Assembly: GCA_031290395.1 (NCBI GenBank)
Contig: JAITNN010000006.1
Span: 1-64,000 of the forward strand
Source: Mycoplasmataceae bacterium
Lineage (GTDB): Bacteria > Bacillota_I > Bacilli_A > Mycoplasmatales > Mycoplasmoidaceae
Reading direction: 5' to 3'
Length of the DNA stretch: 64,000 nucleotides
Shown here piece by piece: positions 1 to 11,489 of the stretch (positions within the stretch are counted from its first letter, which is position 1; every line of letters starts with the position of its first letter). The position numbers were made by a program, and so were the translations under genes. The notes under the pieces were generated by a model. It ran no database searches. It was not told the DNA's origin and saw only the letters and a program-made list of their open reading frames with translations.

Positions 1-1
1 T

Positions 2-373
2 TTTGCCAATACTTCAAGAACATTAAGCGATGTTGCTGCATTTAATTTTTCATGAAATAATTTACCAAAACCCACAAATAAAGATGGCAGTGTGTATGTA
101 GATGATTACAAATTTGAAATTGTAGCTATTTCTAATAATACCCCTACCGTTCAAGATTCTATTGATTACATTCTTCGTGTGACAAGCAATGCTGGTGGCG
201 GTGGCGGTTCTCCTTTATCAAGTGGGGCGATTGCTGGGATTGCGTTGGGTTCAGTTGCGGCAACGGGAATTGGCGTCTTTTTGTTTTTTTGGGTTAAAAA
301 ACATCGTAAAAGTAGTATAATGAAAAACAAATCTAAAATCACAGGATCAAAGGATGATGATTGAGAGGAATAA
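2..373 (+). CDS. C-terminal part of a membrane-anchored surface protein
   Basis: The frame is open from the window edge, so only the last ~123 residues are present. Reading TGA as Trp carries it to a TAA at 371-373. The visible part is a soluble segment, then a run of five Gly with Ser/Pro (GGGGGSPLSS), one ~22-residue hydrophobic helix (IAGIALGSVAATGIGVFLFF), and a basic then acidic tail (KKHRK...KDDDWEE). That is the layout of an exported protein with a flexible linker and a C-terminal membrane anchor. It lies 1 nt upstream of the next membrane gene, so it probably belongs to the element's operon. Function unknown. Confidence 0.7.
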
Positions 374-374
374 A

Positions 375-686
375 ATGAACATTATAAAAGTTGCCCCTAT
401 TACAGACGATTTAGGTAAAACCAAGTATTTAAAGCAAAAATATTGATTAAATATTTTTGCTTGGACAACAACTATTGGTTCACTTTTTTGTTTGCTTATT
501 GGCTTGGCAATGATTTATTTAAGTGTACGCGATGATATGCGTTCATATTTAATTCCCGGAATTATTTGTCTTGTCTTGTTTGTATTGCTAGTACTATGTG
601 CATTTTTTTGCTGAGCTAGATGAAAAAATATTAGAAAAAATATTGAGCAATATTCAAACTCAAAACAAAACAATATAAGGGATTAG
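375..686 (+). CDS. Small two-helix membrane protein of the conjugative element
   Basis: 103 aa from ATG 375 to TAG 684-686, with three in-frame TGA (Trp) codons. A short polar N-terminus is followed by two hydrophobic helices (about residues 28-50 and 58-80) separated by a short charged loop (RDDMRSY), then a basic, Asn-rich tail (KNIRKNIEQYSN). It sits 1 nt after the preceding surface-protein gene and 15 nt before the next small membrane gene. I do not recognise the family. The position is consistent with an accessory subunit of the mating-pore operon. Confidence 0.65.
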
Positions 687-701
687 GTATAAATATAAAT
701 T

Positions 702-1016
702 ATGAGCATGCCAAGTTTTTGACAAGAATTAGTAGATAAATTGGGGTTAGATCAATCCACAATGAATATGATTTATAGTTATTTTCAATATATTCAAATT
801 GGTTTAATAATTGCATCAATATTAGTTGCATCTTGTTATTTTGGTGCATTAGCTATAAAAATATATTTTGCTAACAATGAAGAAGATAAGAAAAAAATAA
901 AACAAGCAACTCATCGACCACTTCACATGTTAGGTTATTGAGTAATTTTATTGGGTGGCATCCAAATATTTTGAAACATTGTACTGCCGTTGTTATGACA
1001 ATGAGCAGGAATGTAG
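702..1016 (+). CDS. Small two-helix membrane protein, possible pilin-like (VirB2-type) conjugation subunit
   Basis: 104 aa from ATG 702 to TAG 1014-1016; four in-frame TGA codons are read as Trp. The N-terminus is amphipathic (SFWQELVDKLGLDQ). Helix one is about residues 32-55, then comes a charged loop rich in Glu/Lys (NNEEDKKKIKQA), and helix two (about 79-100). Mycoplasma ICEs carry a small pilin-like protein just upstream of the TrbL-like gene, and this topology and order would fit, though the assignment rests on layout rather than a motif. It is cut off from the rest of the transfer operon by the oppositely oriented gene at 1448-3595. Confidence 0.6.
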
Positions 1017-1447
1017 TAAAAGCGATTTGGTCATAGATTTGGTTGTACAATTCTTTCACTATTTAGCGTGAGAAACTAATCGATAGACGATAATAATCAG
1101 TAACTATTCACCCTATCATTTAATTTCAACATATCTATTTATGGTGTTCTCTCAAATCGAATGGAAAAATTTAGCAATTTCTTGCTGATTTTCATTCACA
1201 CAACACTAGTCAATATAGTTTGATTCGTTTTAGTATAGCAATTAGGTTTTCGCTTTCAGCCGAATGTTGAACACTACCATCGCAAACCTACAACATATAC
1301 GTTGCTCTTTAGAAATAACCACAAACATAAAATGCGTCAATGGCGGCAAACACATATTAAATTAATCGCATTAGTATGACGGATTGGGTGGACATGGTCC
1401 TTGTTATTTTGCCCGATTTGGACTTAAATTTGAGAGAGTGCCAAAAT
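1017..1447. other. Gene-free stretch between convergent genes
   Basis: About 430 nt with no convincing coding frame on either strand when TGA is read as Trp. It separates the small membrane gene ending at 1016 from the 3' end of the minus-strand repeat protein at 1448. No clear rho-independent terminator or repeat was seen; it may be decayed coding DNA. Confidence 0.4.
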
Positions 1448-3595
1448 TTATGGCTCATCATTGTTTCAATTTCACGAGCCAGGAACAGTATTGCTCACTC
1501 TAGCATCTTGTGATGAAACAGCTATGAGGTCCCACTCTGCTCTCCCTCACCCTAATCCGTTATACTCTGATTTGATTTCCGTTGAGTTTAAATTAGCATT
1601 GTCTATCCAAACACGTGTTGAACAATCCTGAGCATTGGAGTAAGCGACATTGTTCAATGACCACGTTACACCTTGATCAACATTTACACCAACTACCTGG
1701 GCCGATATACCACCAGTGGTTCAACCACCAGAAATTACAATCGACTCTACAGCACCACGATTGTGAATTACAACATTCTTCGTGGCATAAGTGCTTGAGT
1801 TTGCTTTAGAAGTGGCTTTAATAGTAACAGTATAATCTAGACATTCAATCTTCGTATGGTCTCACTGTAATGTTCCCGTTAAATTCTGAGATGCACTTGT
1901 GAAAGAAAAAGCATCTTGGGCGACTGGAGTCACGCTATCTACGGTTCAATCCGTACCAGTTGATGGGTCGACCCCTGCATAAGTGACCGTAAAGTTCGCT
2001 GTACCATCTCTATCGTAGTCAGCTGTCACAGTAGAAGAACCATGAATGGCAGCTGTAGATGTTTTTTGAGCCGTTAAAAGAGTAGATGTATTAATGGTGT
2101 ACCTATCGTCGGCATGCGATGTCGCAATGATTTTTAGCTGAACCGAACAATCTACCGAACCTGTGTAATCTCATGCAAGATCATATTCATCATTGTTTGT
2201 CCCAGAGTTGGTTGCAGTAATTGTTAGACCAGATGGCAATGTTTGATCTCCATTGAGTGTTTCCCAATTCCAATCAACGTCACATGCACTTGAATCAAGC
2301 GTCCCTTGTCCATAAACTTCCGCGATATATGTTGCGCTCCCTGACAAACCTTCTAAATTAGATGGTTGCTGACCGTCCCAATTAATGCCGCTAATAGTTC
2401 CAAAATTTATTTGGGCACTTCCTTGATATTGACCTTGACCAGTTGCCATTACTGATCCGGTGTTTTTATTTGTGAAGTTTAAATCAGCTGTAGTAAACGT
2501 TGTGCCATTTTTATTGTTGATATCTGCAATTAATGTATCATCACCATCATCGGTCACAACTCCAATATTCTTATTAGCAATGATTAAATTGATATCATTA
2601 GAAATTGCAAAGTTAATGACTACGCTACCTTGATATTTATCTTGCCCGGTTATCGTTACTGATGTGGTAGTTTTATTTGTAAAAGTTAGATCACCCGCAA
2701 CAAATGTTGTGCCATTTTTTACATTTATAGAACTAATTAATGTGCTATCTTCATCGTTTGCTATATAGTCAATGTTGGTTGTAGTAATCAGCGTATTGAT
2801 ATCTACAGAGATTTCAAATGTTAGATTCAAAGTACCACGATATTGATTTCGTCCAGTTACTGTCGCTGATGTGGTGTTTACCTCCGTGAAGATTAAATCA
2901 TCTATGGTAAATGTTGTACCATTTCTACGGTTATTGATGTTAATGGTTGCAACCAATGTACTATCATTATTGTTCATTAAATAACCGAGATCCTTTACTG
3001 CAATTAATTTGTCAATGTCGTTAGTTGTTTCAAACGATATATCTATACTGCCTTGGTATTTGCCTTGACCAGTTACCGTTGCCATTGTATCTGTATGGCT
3101 TGTGAAGTCTAAATCATTTGTGACAAATGTTGTACCGTTGTCTATATTTATAACATTGGTTAGTGAACTATCGTCATCGTTTGATATGCAGCCAAGATTA
3201 GTTATTGTAATTAATGTGTTGATGTCAGTAGAAACTGCAAACGTAATGTTTACGTTACCTTTGTATTGATTTTGACCAGCTACTGTCGCTGATGTTGGCG
3301 ATTTATATGTAAAAATTAAATCATCCGTGGTAAATGTTGTACCGTTTTTTAAATTTATTGTATTGATTAATGTATCATCATCATCATTCACTATGTAGCC
3401 CAAATCAATTATAGTAATCATCGTGTTAATGTTAGTTGATGAAGGAATGCGCTGACTAAGACCTACCCCTAAACCAACTACAATGCAACCAGCAGATAGA
3501 GTGCCTAGTAAACTCCACAAAATAATATGTTTCTTTTTATTTTGTGCTTTCTTTGTATTCTCGCTTGGCAATGTATTAATTTCGTTGCATAACAT
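1448..3595 (-). CDS. Repeat-containing cell-surface protein with N-terminal membrane anchor or lipobox
   Basis: 715 aa. A standard-code read would end near 2171; reading TGA as Trp carries it to TAA at 1448-1450. Residues 1-22 are polar and basic (KKAQNKKKH), followed by a hydrophobic segment (IILWSLLGTLSAGCIVVGLG) that could be a signal anchor or a weak lipobox around SAGC. Residues ~56-403 are five imperfect ~69-aa repeats with the pattern INxLIT..LG.I.ND.DDTL..IN..NGTTF...DL.FT....T.ATVTGQ..YQG...I.F. The C-terminal ~310 residues are Thr/Ser-rich with no repeat and no C-terminal anchor. The YxG motif recalls beta-sandwich adhesin modules (inference). It lies backwards inside the transfer operon, so it is probably cargo acquired by the element. 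Confidence 0.75.
2387..3430 (-). repeat. Five tandem ~207-bp coding repeats
   Basis: Five consecutive coding units of 207-216 bp inside the surface protein gene, each beginning near IN(T/L)LIT and ending near (I/L)xF. Units differ at many positions but keep NGTTF, DL.FT and the (T/A)TGQ..Y(Q/K)G core. Such arrays allow size variation by recombination. Confidence 0.7.
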
Positions 3596-3663
3596 ATAAT
3601 TATTATATAATAGGACACTAAAAATAGTTATATGTATAGAAAAGGAATAGGAGGAAAATAATT

Positions 3664-5445
3664 GTGGAAATAGCGATGTTACTTTTTTCTATATTAATGC
3701 TACCGATTATGTATGCGTTCGGTGTATATATGCCTATGATTTTAGCCGACAGTTTTTATACAATTTTTAAAGCGATTGGTGGGGCTAGCTTTGCAGAACA
3801 ATTATTTAATACAAAAAACGGTTTTACTTGGGATTGAACTAATCCAATTTTTATTCTTTTATTTGTAGCGTTAGCAGCGGGTATTCTTATGTTCGCTGTT
3901 TTTGCAGGAGTACGAGCTATAACAGCTTTTTCTGATTTTGGAAAAAAGCATACAATTGGTTTATTTAGGGTTGGATACGGCTGTGCCGGAATTATTTTAG
4001 TGCCGACAGTTTTTGTTGCATTAACCACAATTTCGGCTCTTATTTTTAGGATTTTGAGTCCTAGTGGCAACATTCCGTTCGTTGGCAATGGAGAATTAGC
4101 TGAAATCAAGCAATATTTTAACGATACTTTTATTGTAAATATTAAAAATGATTTAACCGCTTTTGGTATTCAATATGAATGAAATGGTTTAAGCGGTTCA
4201 TTAGATGAATTATTAACTAATTTAAATACTTTAGCCGCTAGCGCCTCATCTGCAGGGGACACAGCGCAATATACACTTATTGAACAAGCCATATCATCTG
4301 TGAGTTCCTTAAAAATATATGCTGATCCGAATTGGTGAAATTCCTTAGAAAATTCTATAGATCAAATTTTGTCTAATGTAACCATTGGACAAAGAATGTC
4401 TTATGATGATTTTGAAAAATTTCAAACCGCATATAATAGTTTGGTATACGCATCTGCCGCATTTAATTCTGCATATAACAATATTTTAAGTTTGTACACA
4501 ACCTATTATCCTGGGGCATCTGGATCGGACGCGTGAAAATTCGTTGATAAGTGAATTACGTTATTCAATTATGGCGAAAACCATAGCGCTATTGCTAGCG
4601 ATTTTTTATCATGAAATGGCAGAACTGATACTCCACTCATTTTAATTTTTATGCAAAATGGTTTTGGAGGTGGCGATGATCGCGGATTATATAGTTTTAC
4701 TAGACTATATAATGAATTGAACCCTTCATACGAATTTGTCTTCCTAAGCGATATTTTCAAATATGTTACAGGTTTGAATGGAGGAAATTACCGTGATCCA
4801 TCGATGATTTTTCTTACTTCATTTGAATTTTGACGAATACCACAGATGATGATTGGTGCAATCGCTACATACATAGTGTCAGGCGCTATGGGTTTATTTG
4901 CATGATTTGTATTAAAGCGTATTTTTGATTTAATAATTTTGTGGCCTTTTTCAATTTACATCGCTTTTACCGACCAACAGGATGGTGCAATATTTAAAAA
5001 AATTATTAAACTAATTTTCTTTAAAATTTTTGCGATAATTGTAGTGCAAATAGTGTTTCAAGCAATGAATATAATTGTTGACACTAATTTCATCGGAGGA
5101 ATGTTGCAAACATCATTCAATTCTAACACTAGTAATGAAAATATTTGATTGCAAGGAGCATTAACTATATCTTTAGCAACAATGTATGGCGCATCATATT
5201 ACACCGGTGATATGATAACAGGTATAATACTTGGTGAGCCAGGAACTATGAGAGGGATTGCCGATCAAATGGGATCAATAAAAAATACAGGACAAACGGT
5301 TAGTGGGGACACGAAAGGCACAACGAATGAATCGCATGGCGTTGGCAAACAATTAATGGGAGATATTCATCAAATCCGTTTGCAAGGTCGAATTGGTGGT
5401 GGAAATCAAGGAGCCGGTCCTGCCCCTGGCGTTGGAGCTGCATAA
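3664..5445 (+). CDS. VirB6/TrbL-like conjugal transfer membrane protein
   Basis: 593 aa. I chose GTG 3664 because an ideal AGGAGG lies at 3649-3654, 9 nt upstream; ATG 3676 is the alternative. The N-terminal half has long hydrophobic helices (residues ~1-30, 58-85, 100-125), the middle ~150-380 is a polar external-looking domain, and a second helix set lies at ~390-520. The C-terminal ~60 residues are a Gly-rich hydrophilic tail (GGGNQGAGPAPGVGAA). Large polytopic proteins encoded directly upstream of the PrgI-like and TraE genes are the mating-channel component of mycoplasma ICEs (Mbov_0396/TrbL-type). Six or more TGA-Trp codons break it into short ORFs under the standard code. The next gene starts 3 nt downstream. 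Confidence 0.75.
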
Positions 5446-5448
5446 TTT

Positions 5449-5769
5449 ATGTTAACAGAAAATTCCAAAGTATTAGTTCCATCCATACCAATGCCTAGAA
5501 AAAATAGGCTAATTATTAAGGGCAGATTGTCAATTATTGATATTTTTGTTTTTTTACCATTTGTAATCATTTGAATAGCATTGTTGCTTTCAAATATATT
5601 CCAACAAATGTGATGGGTTAATTTATTAACATTTGTTGGATTTATTGGTTTAGGTACTTTTTTAGTTTGACCGTTATCAATGTTTGGCAAAGATAAACTT
5701 TATATCTATATTGGTAGAGCAATTAAATTTAAAATTAAAAATCAATTCTATCAATGTGAAAAATCATAA
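5449..5769 (+). CDS. PrgI/VirB3-like conjugation membrane protein
   Basis: 106 aa, ATG 5449 to TAA 5767-5769. Residues 1-27 are polar and contain a pre-helix motif typical of PrgI proteins (VPSIPMPRKNRLIIKGRLS). Two transmembrane helices follow (about 30-48 and 54-76), then a basic cytoplasmic end. The order TrbL-like, PrgI-like, TraE/VirB4 is standard in Gram-positive and mycoplasma conjugative modules, where this protein docks the ATPase at the membrane. It begins 3 nt after the VirB6-like gene and ends 49 nt before the ATPase. Confidence 0.65.
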
Positions 5770-5818
5770 TACCATATGCCATTTTTAAAACACGAATGAA
5801 AAAGATAAAGAGAACACT

Positions 5819-8392
5819 ATGCCACCTTACTTAAAACCAACACTAAACAATGACCTAAACCCTTGAAAGAAAATAGATAATAATTTTGTAGAATGTACAA
5901 ATGGAACTTTTACGAGTTTTTATGTCATTAACCCGTCTGAACTTTCTTCAGATTCTGATAGCGATATCCTTATTAAAATGAATGGACTAGCCTCATTAAT
6001 TATGGCGTTCAATTCGAATGAACTTATTGTGGGTTTTTTTTCTTTTAGCACGCATTTTGAATTCGATGATAAAATAAAATTTTTTACCGAACAAAAAAAC
6101 AATAATGTTTATATGAATAAATTAACTGAATTATACGCAAAAAAATTTAAAGAAATATCAGAATTTAGTTCTCTAAAAAAGCGCAAATATGTTATGTATT
6201 TTCATGGGCAATCAAAGAAAACAATATATCAAATGATAAGAAAAATTGAACCGAGCTTGTTGGAAGCAGGAATGCACATTATCCCAGCGGATCGTAATGA
6301 TATTTTTCTTATTTTTAATAAGTTATTTCATTTGGGTGAAGATAACGCAACTTTTAACATCAAAAATTTGGAAATTGGTTTTAAAAAACTGGGTTTTCAA
6401 ATCAATCGTAAAGATGCTAACGGCAAATTATTAGAAAAAAAATTGTGTAAAATTTTAAATGTTTCTCAAGTTTCTAAATCTCCTCTACCTCCTTTTTGGC
6501 TTGATGCTTTATTTAATTCGGGGGATTGAATTACGTCAATTGAATTTGACTCTTTAAATGAAAAAGAAAGAAATTCATTTATTGAAGGTTTAAGTGCAGA
6601 TTTTGTGAATGTTCGACAATATAAATCTAGAGTTAAAAATTTAGAAGTTGAAAATAATAGAAATATTACAAACACCATAATTAATGACCTTTCTAAGCAA
6701 TCGCAAGATATAAAATTATCTAAGCTATTAATTTATTTATCCGCAAATAATAAGCTTGAGTTGCGTAAAAAACACACGGATATCAAGAATATACTAAATA
6801 GATTGGGTTTTAGCTTCACAAATATAAATTTTAGACAGCAAGAAGCTTTCTTAAACATACAACCATTTGAGTTGTCTAAAGAAATTGACAAAGACATAGA
6901 GATAGTATTGACAACTGATGCAATTGGTTTGTCATATCCTTTTACTCAAACATATTACATGGATATTGATGGCTCATACATCGGTTTAAATTATAACGGT
7001 TCCCCTTTGATTTTGGATATTTGCAATAGACAAAAAAGAGCCTCTGGTAACACTGTCATTTTAGGCACAACAGGAAGCCGAAAGTCTACTTTAATTAAAA
7101 TGCTAATTCTTGGCTTTTTTTACCAAAAAAATGTAAAGCAAACGCTAGTCTTAGATTGACAAAACGAATATACACAATTGGCTCATAATTTTGACCAATT
7201 AGTATTAAATTTTACAAAATCAGCAAGTGATTCATCTCCCCACATCAACTTATTTCAAATACCTAAAATGTATAAATCTCATCAAATTGACGCTACAATT
7301 TCAGAAATTAACCTTTCTAACAAGGAGCGTTACCAAGAGCATATTCAATATTTGATTGGTGCACTTTCGTCATTATTACTACAAGAATCCGAAAGTATTT
7401 CTACTCGTCAATTTACCATTTTAACTGACGAAATTCATAAGTTGTATCAAGATTTTGGCATAAAATCAAATAACGATTTTGATGCTCTTTCTAATGAAAA
7501 ATGGCCAACGATTGATGATCTACGACTTAAATTAATGAAATCTTATAAAAATAATTTTAAAGGAAAAAAACAAGAATTAAATGATTTTAATAGAGATATT
7601 TATAAATTTTTTATCGATGCTTTGAGCACTTGATGTGAAGATGGAGCATATGATGGTATTTTTAACAAACACACAAATATTTTGTTAGATGACAAATATA
7701 AGCTCATTATTTTTAATATGTTTGGTTTAAAAACTGAAGGTGGGCTGGGAAATATTCAAAAAGTAATGACTCTTGCGGTTTTGAAATATTTTGATGGAAC
7801 AATGTACGACCATCGAAGAAATTATCCAAGAGAAAATGATCCAAATGCCACATATAAAAATTTTATTGTTGATGAATTTCATTTAATTGTTGATGAAAAT
7901 GATCCAAATGCTTTGATAAGCTTTGCTTCTAAATATCAAACTGTTCGTAAATTTTATTGCAATATGTGTGTAGCTACACCTTCACTTTCAACGTTCGTTC
8001 ATGCCCAAAATCAAGCCATTGTAAAGGGACTACAAAACATTTTAGATAATTCAGTATTCAAATTTTTTCTTAGCATGAGCGATGACGAATTACAACAAGT
8101 AAATGCAAAAATGTTTACATCTGAAAATAAATTATCACAATCTGAAATAAATTTTTTATCGCATTTCGATAATGAAAATAATGCTGGCAAATTCATATTA
8201 TCAATATCTATGTTTGGCCGCGTTCAAGGTCAGATAGATAGCGGAAAAAATATAAAGCGTGAAGATTTTAATACATCTGTTGATAAAATTACTGAATTTG
8301 CGCAACTTTGAGGCACACCACCAGTGAGATATTCCACAGCTTCCGTTCAAGATATTTCGCATAAAACTAGTGGTGAAAAAAAGGCACATTAA
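5819..8392 (+). CDS. TraE/VirB4-type conjugal transfer ATPase with altered Walker A
   Basis: 857 aa from ATG 5819; only TGA-as-Trp reading joins its parts. The N-terminal ~380 residues form the poorly conserved VirB4 domain, and the ATPase domain follows. The Walker A motif, near residue 416, reads GTTGSRKST: the second conserved Gly of GxxxxGK[ST] is Arg (codon CGA at 7079-7081). Walker B is near residue 683 (NFIVDEFHLIVDE). Length and order match the VirB4-family ATPase that powers DNA export in mycoplasma ICEs (Mbov_0397-type). The Gly-to-Arg change may weaken ATP binding, so the element could be transfer-defective, or the loop may tolerate it. The next gene begins at the very next base. 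Confidence 0.85.
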
Positions 8393-8851
8393 ATGTTTAA
8401 TCGTAAAAATAAAGTTAGATTGTCATGATTTAGATCAACCAATGTGTATTCTTATGTTGAGCTAGTTTGTAACTGAGGCATAATTTTATCTTTATTGATC
8501 TGACTAATTTATTACGGTACGATTCTAGGAATTTATTGAAATGACTTAATGTATTATGTCCAAAAAAAAATTGTTTTTTTCCCCCTACCAAATTGATCTA
8601 TGATTGTTTTGTCTATTTTATTTTTTATCCAATTTGGCTTTATTGTTGTTAAGTTATTTGCTCGCCATAGAAGAAATAAAAATGACTCGAGGTATGTTAC
8701 AATTGATGAATCTAAAAAGAAAAAATATGATGTTCGAACTAGAATAAACACTGCCAAATTTTCAAATTCTACTCAGAAAACGTCATTTTGAGATAAATTA
8801 ATTGATTTTTTCAAGAGTAAACCCTCTAGCACTAGCGGAAGTTTTAATTAA
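8393..8851 (+). CDS. Membrane protein following the TraE-like ATPase
   Basis: 152 aa, ATG 8393 immediately after the ATPase stop codon, so translational coupling is likely. Six TGA-Trp codons. Two hydrophobic helices lie at about residues 23-50 and 68-90; the C-terminal ~60 residues are cytoplasmic, basic and Ser/Thr-rich (SKKKKYDVRTRINTAKF). No motif identifies it. Its place at the end of the plus-strand run suggests an accessory mating-pore subunit. Confidence 0.65.
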
Positions 8852-9052
8852 TTTTACGAATGAATGACATAATAAATTATGTGTGCAATGAAATATGAAG
8901 ACCCACACACATGTTTTAACTATAAAAATCATGCGTATGGGGAAGTTGTTTTAGCGCGATTCTAAAGAAATTTAACTTTAACAAATATTCCTACAACTTA
9001 AAAATAACACTTTTATCACGTAGCTTTAAAAGTGTTGTAGAGTTTCAATATA
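8852..9052. other. Short spacer between convergent genes
   Basis: About 200 nt between the last transfer gene (plus) and the large minus-strand gene. A possible hairpin is formed by ACACTTTTA at 9006-9014 and TAAAAGTGT at 9027-9035, which could serve as a terminator for either side. Confidence 0.35.
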
Positions 9053-10804
9053 CTAAGCCTTAATTTTAATAGATCTAATTTGTCGTGCTATTTGTTTTTG
9101 AAGAGGCTTTGGTTCATCTAACTTATGTTGTCCTAAAATTGCATCAATATTCGTTCGAGAAGATATTTGTTGGCGTAATGATAGCAATAAGTCTCCCGTA
9201 TTAAAAATGTCAACAACTCTACCCAACTGTGCATTTGTCCCGTAACGGCCTTGAGATAATTTAAGTTGCATAACTGCACGCAAAGCCATTTCTTTCCTTT
9301 GATAACGATCTCTTTTTCAATTGTCTTGGATAAATGCATATTTAGTGTGTTCTTTTTTAAGCATATATTTCAATAAACGTGCTTGATCAATTTGTAATGT
9401 ATCGGACATTTCTGCTTTTTTAATCGTTCTTTTTATAGAGCTGCGGTCTCAACCGTCTGTAGAAGTCATGTTTTTTTGTGGCAAAATGCTTGCTTTTGCT
9501 AATTCAGTTTTTGATGAACTATCATTGTTATAGTCGCGATGTATATTTGAACCATTTGCAGTTTTATAAGCCAAATGATCTTCTATGTCTTGCGTCATAT
9601 CTCACGGTTGAATATATCTAAAAGCAATTTCTTCTTCAACCGTTCTATCCACAGCTTGACGATGCATTTCATATGATGATAATCTTTTATTTACTGTATC
9701 AATGATTTCCTGTGTTGGTTTTATTCTTCGACAGTCCATTAAAGTTCTAGCAGATACATCGCTTTCGCCGTGTGACAAGCAATCATGAGCTTTTGCCGCA
9801 CCATATTGTCCTCAACCCAAAGATTCTTGAAGGCACATCGCAATTAACGCTTCTCGCATTTGAGGATCAGCTATTTGCTCATGAATTTTTTGAATATCTT
9901 CTAAAATTTGATTACAAAGATGCACGGCTTCTTGCGACGAACCAGCAATTGATGTAGCCTTAGCCTTTCTCTCTTCATCAGAACCAAAAAACGATTGTAA
10001 TTCCCTAGATTGTGCTTCTATATCAGTAGCATTCAATCGTCTATGAACAGGAGTTTTATGAGATTGAATATCGTCGCTTGTTCTCTTATCCACGGGTGGT
10101 TTAATGCCAGTTCCATCGGTATCAACATCATAACCATCATAAATCAACTCAACGCTTTGGGCTTCACTCGTGAGATGATCCTGTCGATCTGGTTTAATTC
10201 GGGCAATCATTACATGATCAGGCTCCACTCAAAATTCTCTTGGTCTATCTTCCGCAGCAAAGTTCGCAGCATATGAGGAAAATATTGAAGTGTATTGATT
10301 GGGTCTCAACGCCGCTTCAACGAGCTGCTTATGTTGGTGACCTTGCGTGTGAACTTTTCCATCCATTCTGCTTATTCCAATACCTCGCGTGGTTACGACT
10401 CTTTCTCTAATTAAAGAACCTGAATATATGCCATCACGCGTGACCCCAGGTGAGATCCCAGATAATCCGGTCCCCTCAACTCCTCCAGCTTTGCCAACAC
10501 CATTGTAAACGGCAATATGACGGTCGTGTATAGCTTTACTAGATAAATCATCATAGTAAGAAATCATCAGAGACATTTGTCTAGGTGATAGTGCTGTGGT
10601 GCTTTCAAAATATCTAGGATCATCTGAAAATTTTCTTAAAAAAAACTGAGAGTGGTGCGTAATTGTTATTGTAGCAACTTTTTGGGCATGTGTCATTTCC
10701 GCTCAGTCTGCTAAAGAACATTGTCTATATCTAAAAGTTTCCGCCGGATTGGAAAGTCGTCCTTCTCTTTGAGTAACTATTGGTTTTCTAAGTTTGTATG
10801 GCAT
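9053..10804 (-). CDS. Large soluble protein of unknown function in the conjugative element
   Basis: 583 aa, from ATG 10804 (MPYKLRKPIV) to TAG 9053-9055, with five TGA-Trp codons. No signal peptide or membrane helix is visible. The first half is Gly/Arg/Ser-rich, including a Gly-heavy stretch (YNGVGKAGGVEGTGLSG) near residue 95; the second half is alpha-helical and highly charged. It uses more Arg, Gln and Gly than the chromosomal genes. I do not recognise a family; a DNA-processing, structural or exported-effector role are all possible. It is on the strand opposite to the transfer genes, as are the proteins at 13038-15549, so it may share their regulation. Confidence 0.6.
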
Positions 10805-11489
10805 TTTTAATTAAACTCTATTAATTAATTCTATTATCACTTTAATTATCGTGTTATTTTTATAAAACAATTAGTATTTGTATACAAATCGTATTACAAA
10901 ATCGTCTCTTTTTTAGAAAATCAATTTAACACATCACAAAGAGAAAAATATATGTCATTGAGTTGCCCAACGAACCATTTTATATTATAGAAAACTTTGA
11001 AGGCATGCCTAAAATCCAATACGACTAAAACGATCACATCATGCGCTACCAAAACGCTATGGCTAGAATCGTTCATATTGATGATTTGAGACGACTTATG
11101 CATGACGCAACAATGTTTGGCCCATTTCCTTTGGAAAACAACATATCGGCATGAGTAAGTGCCAAGTGTAGCCTAAATGTCTTGCCTAGTTTGAGTGTAT
11201 TGATTATAAATCTCATTAGCTGAATAGAATCCTAGGATCGATCTAAAAAGATTATTAACTCATTCCACAAGTTTATCGATTTTAGATTGCATTATGTTGT
11301 AAAATCTTCCTTTTTAATAAACCTACTTAGTATATAAGTTAAGGTTTTTTATGGCATTTTTTTATCAAGAGCAATATAGATTATAAAAATACAATGTTGT
11401 AAATTAATTTTGAATCTAATAAGCAAGCAGAGATAATTTTAACTAATCACTATATACATTTACTATCAAAACTCGACAACTAAATACAT
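10805..11489. other. Mostly non-coding spacer with a gene remnant
   Basis: About 685 nt with no intact gene. It contains the promoter side of the gene starting at 10804, a broken frame at 10930-11235 (listed separately) and AT-rich DNA downstream of the C39-like gene. No clear terminator was found. Confidence 0.4.
10930..11235 (+). pseudogene. Possible gene remnant with one in-frame stop
   Basis: One frame stays open except for a single TAA after ~32 codons. It encodes plausible protein sequence on both sides: IELPNEPFYIIENFEGMP before the stop and MARIVHIDDLRRLMHDATMF with PFPLENN after it, then a hydrophobic end. Composition is protein-like, but there is no start codon with a ribosome binding site and no recognisable domain. 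It could be a decayed element gene or chance. Confidence 0.3.

Noticed and set aside
1615-1809. A 64-codon plus-strand frame with His/Gln-rich product
   Set aside because: It is antisense to the C-terminal part of the repeat surface protein, which extends to 1448 under code 4.
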